64,000 nucleotides of DNA from Vicugna pacos (Eukaryota > Chordata > Mammalia > Artiodactyla > Camelidae): assembly GCF_048564905.1 (NCBI RefSeq), contig NC_132992.1, forward strand, positions 89,851,001 through 89,915,000, in the 5' to 3' direction. Under the pieces are notes generated by a model that saw only the letters and a list, made by a program, of their open reading frames with translations, was not told where the DNA came from and made no database searches. Position numbers and translations under genes: made by a program. Shown in pieces: positions 56,063-64,000 of the stretch (position 1 is the first letter of the stretch; each line of letters opens with the position of its first letter).

Positions 56063-56452
56063 TGGCACAGGCTGAATTGTGTCCCCCTCAACAATCCATA
56101 TCTTAACACCCGTAACTCCCAGTTCCTCAGATGCGGATGCATTTGGAGAGAGATAGGGCCCTTCAAGAGATAATTAAGTTAAGATGAGTCCTTTAGGGTG
56201 GGGCCTAATTTACTATGACTGGTGTTCTTATGAGAAGAGTTTAGACGTGCACAGGGGGAAGACCCTGTGAACACACAGGGAGAAGGCGGCCGTCTGCAAG
56301 CCAGGGAGGGAGGCCTCGGAAGTAACCAATTCTGCCCACACCTTAATCTCGGACTTCCAATCCCCAAAACTATGAGGAAATAAATTTGTGTTGTTTAATC
56401 CCTCCCTCCAGTCTGTGTTACTCTGTAATGACAGCTCCAGCAAACTAATACA
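56063..56452 (+). repeat. MaLR (MLT1-type) solo LTR inserted in a MIR
   Basis: Sense order: 'ggctgaattgtgtccccctc', 'tttggagagagatagggcc', 'gataattaagttaagatgag', 'gtggggcctaatttac', 'ggtgttcttatgagaagag', 'gcggccgtctgcaagccagg', 'aataaatttgtgttgtttaa', ending 'aactaataca'. About 390 bp, solo LTR. MIR sequence lies on both sides. Confidence 0.88.
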
Positions 56453-56455
56453 ACA

Positions 56456-56505
56456 TCCAGCTCATAGGACCCTCCTAAAGATCATAGCATATAGAGCACA
56501 TTCGA
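56456..56505 (+). repeat. MIR SINE, right part (split)
   Basis: 'tccagctcataggaccctcc' and 'atagcatatagagcac' continue the MIR order after the LTR ('acctcatagggttgttg ... catgtaaagcgc'). Confidence 0.6.
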
Positions 56506-57465
56506 TGGACCTCTGTTTTCGTTTGGGCTACTTGGCACATGAAGGCTCTTTCAAAGTTTGAGAACTTCCCACAAATATGTGTCTTAGTGGGAAGCACGGC
56601 GAAGCAAGGTAACCCACTCACAGAGCGGTCATGCCCTTTCTGGTTAAATGCTTTCAGAGGTAGTACCCTCATCCCTGACAATGCAGGCTCCCAGGTTGGA
56701 GTAGATTCCACTATTAGAGAGTTCTTTGTTAGTTTAAACTGTGCTGATTTTCTGTACCTGACTTCTGCTGGAACTTGTAAGTGAGAAAGCTGAAAGTTGA
56801 ATGTAACGTGTGTGCCCCTGAATTTACTTTGTTGAGGCTCAAGGAGGCCCAGTCAATCTTAACTGATCCTCAGATGATGGGATATCAAATTCCTCCACCT
56901 CTCTCTCTGTCTCCTCTGCAAGATACAGCCTTCTCCATTTAAACAGCCTGTGTAGTGTGGGTCCCAGGTCTGCCCTTTATGCTCAGGGTGACTGTTTTGG
57001 TGGTTTTTTTGCCTTTACGTTCCAGACCTCACAAGGTTCATCAAGATACAAAAGATACTCTGCAATTAGCTTAATATTTTATTTATGTTGTATTTACCCC
57101 CTGGTCGTGTCTAACAGAGGTTCTATTTACAATCTTGCCAAATACCACAGAATCAATCAACAGGACCTACATTTACTTTTCCAAAAGATGCTATTTGAAC
57201 GAGGTTTACATTGGGAAGTTTGTGTTTGCATTTTCTTGCAGGCAAACTCCTTGATCCATTCTCTCCAGACGACTGTCTACAAGACTATCAGCTTACACAA
57301 GCCTCCCTGAGGTTTTAGGATGTTATTTCCTCTGCCATCTCTGCACAAATTAATAGTCAAAAGATTAAAAAAGGGAGAAAATGATTGAACTAGAAGTCAG
57401 AAAGCTCATTATCACCAAATGACAGCTACTGACCATAAAGCTAGTAATGATACAGCATGAATGAG
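56505..57465. other. Unique non-coding DNA
   Basis: No repeat recognised. A 117-codon plus frame at 56957-57310 has no domain. Confidence 0.4.
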
Positions 57466-57469
57466 AGAC

Positions 57470-57620
57470 ATCGTTTATGAAGGCCCTACTAAGTGTCAGG
57501 CACTCTAAAACTCTCTAAGTTTCGTTCCTGTAAGCATCAAAACAACCTATTGAGGGCATATGGCAATCTGTTGTGTGATTAAGCGTATTTCCGAAGCAGG
57601 AATTAGCTTACATCCAACAG
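57470..57620 (-). repeat. MIR-like SINE fragment, antisense
   Basis: 'aggccctactaagtgtcagg', 'cactctaaaactctctaag' and 'aaacaacctattgagggc' are in antisense MIR order. Confidence 0.6.
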
Positions 57621-58280
57621 GCGAATAAGTAGGGAGTACCTTCCACAGCGTGCAGACGAGGGGTTTGATTCAGAGACTTTTTTTCTCCTGTATATTAAAT
57701 TTCTCACCACCCAGTAACAATAGCTAAGCTTCAAGTGCACTCGCCCAGTGGAGCCCAGAAAGCTGGGGAGGAAAGCAGTCCTGTTCCCACTGACACCTGT
57801 TCTGTGTCTTGGCTCAGTTTTGCCACCAGCTCATTCTTGGAAGAGATTACTCTGTGGTTGCCCCAGTCTTGATACATTTTGCCTTTGGTACCTTTTGCCT
57901 TTCACCTTCCCTTACACCACCTTCCATCAGGAATTTTTTACCTTATATTACAGGTAAAGAACTATGACATTGCATGCTTTTATCTGCTAAATTTAACACA
58001 CATTTTGTAAGGGCATCAACACAGATATTTTAAAATCCATGAAAAATATGTATATATTTCAAATTATATGAAAAAATGCATCCGTTTCAAAATAGATGAA
58101 AAATATTCATCTATTTGGGAGGGTCTGGTTGCAAAGTTACCTATCTTTTGAGCTGTTAGCTGTTCTCTTTACGCTATCTCTGTCATAAGCCTTGTTATTT
58201 TTAGTGTGTGATTTTGCACAATGCAAGATTTTTCAAGAGCACATATAGCGCATTATAGCAGGAAGTTATTTGAAAGGCTA
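57620..58280. other. Unique DNA with short tandem/hairpin structure
   Basis: At about 58037-58115 a unit of roughly 29 bp containing 'atgaaaaat...tttcaaa' occurs about three times imperfectly. A perfect 9 bp stem ATAGATGAA/TTCATCTAT with a 5 base loop lies at 58092-58114. No gene seen. Confidence 0.55.
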
Positions 58281-58400
58281 GGAAGCTGATCCTTGTAGAG
58301 GTTAAGTGGCAGTCACAGAGCCACACAGCTGGGAAGTTGGTGGGGCTTTATTTAAACCAGGACACTGTCTACCCCAAGGCCACACTATCCTGTGACCATC
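58280..58400 (-). repeat. MIR SINE fragment, antisense
   Basis: 'gaggttaagtggcagtcaca', 'gagccacacagctgggaag', 'aaaccaggacactgtctacc' in antisense MIR order. Confidence 0.7.
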
Positions 58401-58734
58401 ATGACCAGAGTCACCCAAGGATGAGGTTACTCTTTCCTGTCCATGTCCTCAGGTTAGAAGGCATGGGATTTGCACAGACTAGTTGTGAGTCTGGTGCCCC
58501 TAGAATCCTAGTCTCTCATGGGTACGTGGAGCCTAGAAGATGCAAATGTCTTCTCTTGAGCTCAGGGCTTCTTTGGAGAAGCTAAAAGTCTGTCCCAGGG
58601 AGTTCAAAGTCCCAAGAGGACTGAATTGATGACCTGTTCCCACAGTAATCCAAGCTGCTCATCTTGAGTCAGCTTTTTTTCATCTCCTATAAATTTCATT
58701 CTAAATAAGAGTTCTGACACTTTTTTAAAAAAAT

Positions 58735-58944
58735 TTGAGTCCCTGTTTCTGGTGGTTGCCAAAGAATGAGAGAGGAGGAAATGGAGAGTTGTTATTAAAT
58801 GTGTATAAGTTTACAGTTATTTAATGTGCAAAGATGAGTAAGTTCTAGAGATCTGCTATAAAACACAGTGCCAGTAGTTAGATATACGAAGCTATGCTCT
58901 TAAAAACTTAAGAGGGTAGTAGACCACTTGACAAGTGTTCTTAC
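58735..58944 (+). mobile_element. Old L1 LINE 3' UTR
   Basis: 'tctggtggttgccaaagaat', 'gaggaggaaatggagagttg', 'gatgagtaagttctagagat', 'ctgctataaaacacagtgcc', then 'taagagggtagtagaccact' and 'gacaagtgttcttaca'. The A tail position is taken by the adjacent GGAA/GAAA array. Confidence 0.78.
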
Positions 58945-58987
58945 AAGGAAGGAAGGAAAGAAAGAAAGGAAAGAAGGAAAGAAAGAA
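58945..58987. repeat. (GGAA)n/(GAAA)n microsatellite
   Basis: Purine-only tetranucleotide array at the L1 3' end, consistent with expansion from the A tail. Confidence 0.93.
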
Positions 58988-58989
58988 CC

Positions 58990-60395
58990 TTTTAGAAAAA
59001 TGGTGCTGGTCGCTGTGTGGATTAGATGAAATCAACATGGAGAAAAGGAGGTGAATTAGGACGCTGGGGAAATAGTCTAGGGCACAAACGACCTGGGTGC
59101 ACACTTCTTAGGGAGCCTCTTCTTCACCTCTCTTCAGTAATATGCACATATATGAATGTACAAACATTTAATCATTTAAATCAAGTCTCATTTCAGAAGA
59201 TGCCAGCTTTTCCCCATCAGGCTAACACATGCGTGGATACAATCCACCACGAACGTGGGAGCATCTCTCCTGCATTTCATAAGCAACATTCCCCACATTC
59301 TATTGCCTGGAAAGAGACACCCCAGTCTCATCTAGGACAACCAGGCAGTATGGGTATTCAACTCCTCTCTGCCCACCCCTGACTTGTAGTCACTTTCAGT
59401 CCTTTACTGAAAAAAAAAAAGGAGTTTTGAAAATGCATAATTAGGAAAATAAGCAGAATATTTAAAAATTGCCAAATGCTTCCCTTGGTAGGACCAGGAC
59501 AAGGGCTGAATCATTCTGCCCCTGGGTAAATCACGTCTGTATGGGGAGGTCTATCCCTGCATTGTGGACACTGAACGTCGACTAGTGAAGGCATCGGACA
59601 AGCTGGGAAAACGTAGCAGCACAGTCAAGGGACCCTGATGAGCACCTTCGTGTGAACTTCCTTGCCTCCCTCACAAGAGCTTTGAACGCCAAGGAGAAGA
59701 ACATGCAGTGTCAATTTACTGCTCCTGAGACTAATCAGACAGAGCAGGCTTCAGCCTCCAAAAAATCAAGCCACAGAGAGCTCTTCCAAGAACAGCTGAA
59801 GATTGGACATGGCCATTCCTCCAAGTGCACACATGCCCCCTTGGCCACCTGCCCAAATGTGACACCAGATCTTTCTTCTAAGAGTTTCCTACTCCAGTAA
59901 CACTGGCTCTTTCTTCCCCGGGCACCTGCTCATAATAGGATAAGGACAAGATGAGAGGACACACATTTATTAAAAGTCTACTCTGCCCTAGACAACTACA
60001 TGGATGCTTTTAACCTTTTAAATAGCCCTGTTCTTCATAATCACAGATCTGAGAATTTAAGAATTTAACTTACTGGCTTAGGCTTACTCAACAGTGAAGG
60101 CACGATGAAACACTGCCCATCTCTAAGCAATTGCCCCAACTGATTGCAGGCTCTCTGTGATGACACACAAAAATTAACTGGGTAGACTCCGCTTTACAGT
60201 TCATTGAAAAGTTGTTATTTCAACTGTGTTTCTTGAAATGACCTGCACAATCCTTTACTATTGATCATACAGCCAATTCATTCTCAGAGAAAATCAGAAA
60301 ATCTAAGTTGGGCTTTTAGTGGGTCCGAAGCTGAATTCCACATTTTGATGAGAACGCCTTTGGTTGCATGTATAGAAAACCACGTCAGTGAATCT
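58990..60395. other. Mostly unique DNA; possible MIR scrap at 59970-60110
   Basis: No convincing repeat apart from 'aaagtctactctgccctaga' (MIR-like). Frames of 118 and 82 codons (59026-59382, 59652-59900) lack domains. Confidence 0.4.

Positions 60396-60398
<3 letters not shown>

Positions 60399-60432
<34 letters not shown>
60399..60432. repeat. (CA)17 microsatellite
   Basis: Pure CA run of 34 bp, likely length-variable between individuals. Confidence 0.97.
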
Positions 60433-60434
<2 letters not shown>

Positions 60435-61300
60435 ATAGTGGATAATCTCATGGAATCAAGCAGAGAAAGTGCAACATGGCCATACAAGAGACTGGAAATA
60501 GAAGTTAGAAAGCTGTTGGGGAACTCAGCAGGCTCCCCTTCCTGATTTGACCCCACTCAGCAGATGTGCCCTGTCCATCTTTCTTTCACTTCAGCTCAAC
60601 CTTAAGGCAAGTGCATGACACACAGGGCAGCTGTGAAGCCTCCAAGGTACATGTTCTCAATTCAGGCAACCAGCCCTGAGCACATGGTGTTTCCCAACCC
60701 TACTTACAACTCTCCTCCAACCCCCTGTACACTGTAGGCTCTAATTTCAGGCTTATGAAGCATATTAATACCACTCTTCCTGCTCCAAACACATGGAAAT
60801 ATTAGATGACACATATAAATTATCTAACAAATATTTCTCTGAGCTCCAAAGCCAGAAAGAAAATATTCAGGGACCAGAAATATGGAAGAAACTCAGAGTC
60901 CTGAACTTACGGTCCAAATTCAGGAATCTGGACCAGATCCCAGCTCACAACCTGGCTCACTGGACACCACTCCACCTCTACGCATGAGAGTCTGGGACAT
61001 AAGCCAAAGTGCAGCAAGAAGAAGAGAGTAAACATGAAGCCAAGAACTGCCCCTTCTGTGAACTGGGACCAGAATATCTCACCCCACTGGCCAGAATCTT
61101 GCTGCCTACCCCAAGTCATGGCAGAAACAGTAATTGATGAGAGAGATGAGATCCCCGAAGGTGCACAGTGGTGGGTACAGAATTCAAACAGAGCAGCCCA
61201 GGGAATATAGAAACCCAACTCAGGACCCCCCAACTGAACTTTATAGCCAGAAGGACACCTCCATGCCTCAGCCCATGCAGGGAAGAGAATGTCCACTGAA
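60433..61300. other. Unique or unresolved DNA
   Basis: A 150-codon minus-strand frame (60907-61359) and overlapping plus frames have no domain. The right part may belong to the LINE relic that follows. Confidence 0.35.
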
Positions 61301-61690
61301 GATAATGCCCGTGGGAAATGACCTAAAACATAAGAATTATAAAATGTACAATGCTGCAAATGATCTTGTGTGGATTAAAAAATTGGGAGAACTTGACTCT
61401 GTGGAGCCATGTAAAGTTGAAAATTCTGAAAGGTAATTAACAATAAGAATATTTAATATTTTCAGAGATATAAGGAACACCGCCCATAAAACAAGAGATG
61501 ACAAAAGAAAACATGTGAAAAACATAATTAAGAAGCCTAGATACCAAAAATATAAACATTGAAAGTTATATTTTTAATTTTAATAACCATGAAGAACAGT
61601 AGGCTTGACACAGAAAATGAGAGAATTAGCCAGTTGGGAGACAGAGGAAAACTAAAAGTATGTCTTTCAGAAGGCTTCATAGAGAGGAAA
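61300..61690 (+). mobile_element. Possible HAL1/L1-type LINE relic
   Basis: 'attttcagagatataaggaa', 'gtgaaaaacataattaagaa', 'gcctagataccaaaaatata' and 'gagagaattagccagttggg' resemble, in order, the coiled-coil part of HAL1 ORF1 in sense orientation. Strongly diverged, so the call is tentative. Confidence 0.4.
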
Positions 61691-61879
61691 TACGAAAATT
61701 AAGTTTGAAAGTACAGAAGTTTCAAACTTCTCTATTAGAAGTCTAGGTAAAAAGACCATGGAACATTGTAGAAAAGCAGTTTTTGGAGCTTCAGTGGCCG
61801 AAGTGCATCTGGAAACTAATGCAACAGACATAGCTTGCTTGGAAGGGTCTGAGTCAATAGATAAGTCATTTTCACTTCG

Positions 61880-62125
61880 TGCCTTTTTCACTGATTCTGC
61901 CTGGAATTTAGACAAGGCTGGAGCTCCAGCCACCCCATCATGAATATGAAGAGACCTACAGCCCATGAACCAGACACAGCAGGACATCAGATCCCTGCGT
62001 GTATCGTGGGAGCTACCCTACAAGTTATGGTCAGCCTGATTCTGACTTTATTAATGAATGAGAGAGAAAACCCTGGTTGGTTTAAGCCTTTATTTTTAGG
62101 GACACTCTATTACTTGCAGATGACA
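61880..62125 (+). repeat. LTR-like repeat 3' part, unresolved
   Basis: 'aaggctggagctccagcca', 'aatgagagagaaaaccctg' and 'ggtttaagcctttattttta', with a 'ctctattacttgcag' end, match the 3' part of the same class as 28425-28822. Old fossil, family not named. Confidence 0.45.
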
Positions 62126-62129
62126 TAAT

Positions 62130-64000
62130 CTTTACCAGATTCCAAAAAACAGATTTTCAGATATTTAAAAACTAAGACAATTCTAGTCGCAGACTCTCAC
62201 TGGAAGTATAGGAGATACTTTAGTAAGAAAATGAAGTCAGAAGAAGTGAGAATCAAGTAAGGATTATTAAACACATTGGCAATGCACACTGGGAATGCTA
62301 AATCAAAAAGGATTTTAGGTAATAATACTCATGGTTATTGTTGCTGCTAATCGTCTGTGCATACATGTGATTTAGAACTAAACTAAAAATTGGGTAATGA
62401 TTGGGTATTTAGGGGAATGAGTGGGATTCACAGTGAATTAAAAACTTTAAAATTTTCACCTTGTTCGGGGAGAGAACACAGCTACTGATTTGCTTTAGAC
62501 TTTGTTTAAATATGTAAATTAAAAATTTAAGGGCAGTTGTAGCCAAGCTGTCAGATCTTCCATTCCCTCTAATCCTTGACCATTACCCTGCACTCCTGCA
62601 GAGATCCATTCAGGTGTGCACACCTGGCTCATACAGCACTGACCAGAGAGCAGGACTTCTGAGTAAAACCACAGCTGCTGGTGGCTAGTTCCTGAGGTGG
62701 CCACGGGGAGCAGTGACCTATGGAGACGAAGGTGATGGGTACATGGCCTTCACCCTCCATGAGCAATTCACTCCTCCACCATAAAGAAGTTGAAAAGTTT
62801 CTCCGCTGTTGAAAAAATAATTCTGGGTAAGTCACATGATATCTCTAAATGCCCCTTCTTAATGCAATAGTGTTGATTAACACCCCACTTCCCATTTTCA
62901 GGGTTGGTTGGTTCAACAAGGTAACGACTATAAACACCCTTTATAAAGATGTCCTTAACAAGCTTCCAATGCTTTCTCAAAGCCTTTTTGTCCCAGAAAT
63001 GAGACTTCCTTCCAGAATTATACCAATTACCTTTGTATAGAAACGTGCTCTTTCCTCTTGAGTGCGTATGCGATGTTCTGTGGATTTTGGTCCCACCACC
63101 CACACCTGGGCTAACAGAGAGATGTCACGGGCAGGGAATTACTGGCTTCCTCCAAAGAAGGAAGAAACCTGAAGAAGTCCTGAGAAAGAGGGTAATCTAC
63201 TTCAGGCAGTGGGGGTGAGTCACAGAAAAAAAAAAAGCAGCAAGAACAGCCTAGGCCAAGAGAGTGCTGGGTGTGGCTGCGTTTGGCTCGCTGATCTGTT
63301 TGTTGTCTCCCTGGACTACAAGGAGAAGCACGGAGGGGATTTCTTCCTCTTTATTTCTCCTGCTGACATATCCCTTATTCAAAGTGACACAAATTTCACT
63401 CACTGTCTTTGAGAATGGTTGTCTTAAGAAACCCAGCTTGTTTTACTTTTTTGTACTTTAAATCCTCCTAATCCACTCTCTCTTGGCTTGGCGTGCCTTC
63501 TGGAACAGAAAATATGCCAGGCGCCAGCTCCTGCTGGCTCTGCCAGGCACATAGTGTGCCTGAGTCTCTGGTCTTGCTTCTGAGCCCCGCAGGGAGCCTT
63601 CTGGAGGGGATCCTCTCTGGTGTCCATCAACAGCAGCCTTGGTCAAACTCCCTGGACTCCTGGCTTCTGCCTTTCGTGATTCTCCACCACAAGAACTCAT
63701 AAGTCTTTTCCCCCTGTGCAGGTTTGCTCAAAGCCCTCTCTTCTGCCTATCCCCATCCATCCCCATGTGATACCCTGGCAGCATCTTGCAGTGTCTCCCT
63801 TGACCTGACAGCCCGATCACAAGTTGGATCAGTGACCCAGTTCTTACACTTTAGCTCCTCTGACAAGGAAGGCACATATTTGCCATTCAATCTTCTTAGA
63901 AACTGAAGGAGAAGAGGGTTCACACCAGTGGAGCAGGTACTTTTATACCACCTTCCCTGCATCATTATTTCTAAACCTGTCAACAACTCTATGAGCTGTA
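62130..64000. other. Mostly unique non-coding DNA
   Basis: No interspersed repeat recognised. Overlapping frames of 60-111 codons on both strands (for example 62768-63103 minus, 63458-63700 minus) show no domain. The window ends in unique sequence. Confidence 0.4.

Noticed and set aside
1-64000. CRISPR arrays, bacterial operons, rRNA genes or intact viral elements
   Set aside because: Nothing of the kind is visible. The only virus-related sequences are old solo LTR-like relics without internal regions.

Overview
This is a 64 kb window of mammalian nuclear DNA with no protein-coding gene that I can support. The open reading frames are short (none above 186 codons). The longer ones lie in simple repeats, in antisense LINE DNA or in unique DNA with no recognisable domain. 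The organism is probably a camelid (camel, llama or alpaca group). Two short tRNA-derived SINEs (5890-5986 and 13445-13582) have the promoter boxes I know from the camelid-restricted VIC-type SINE. Several L1 3' ends match the L1 3' UTR common in even-toed ungulates. Older repeats shared by placental mammals (MIR, L2, old L1, HAL1, MLT1-type LTRs, hAT remnants) fill much of the rest. All family names are recalled from memory and were not checked against a database.

Layout. 1-14 kb holds MIR, L2 and MLT1-type relics, three L1 3' ends, both SINEs, a small CpG-dense block at 5.6 kb and a C-rich tract at 8.3 kb. 14-20 kb is mostly unique, with an old L1 3' UTR at 18-18.9 kb. 20.5-21.4 kb is a DNA transposon remnant with long terminal inverted repeats. 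22-30 kb is L2/MIR country, with a MIR split by an MLT1-type LTR, a 48 bp L1 insertion and an exon-like stretch on the minus strand near 27.7 kb. 30-37 kb is unique sequence with two more LTR relics. 37.4-43.6 kb is one nested structure, an antisense HAL1 split by a 3.9 kb antisense L1. 43.8-51 kb holds several old L1 3' ends. 51-64 kb is mainly unique, with hAT, MIR, MLT1 and LINE relics.

Functionally the window looks like intergenic or deep intronic DNA. I cannot tell which, because no exon is identifiable. Several repeat-free blocks carry clustered homeobox-, E-box-, SOX- or GATA-like motifs and are candidate distal regulatory elements (5.42-5.70, 9.5-10.4, 16.5, 25.06-25.42, 30.12-30.72, 47.4-47.8, 52.6-52.9 and 55.08-55.52 kb). 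That is inference from composition and motifs only. I see no clearly new system. The observations most worth checking are the inverted-repeat transposon, the exon-like segment and the candidate regulatory blocks.
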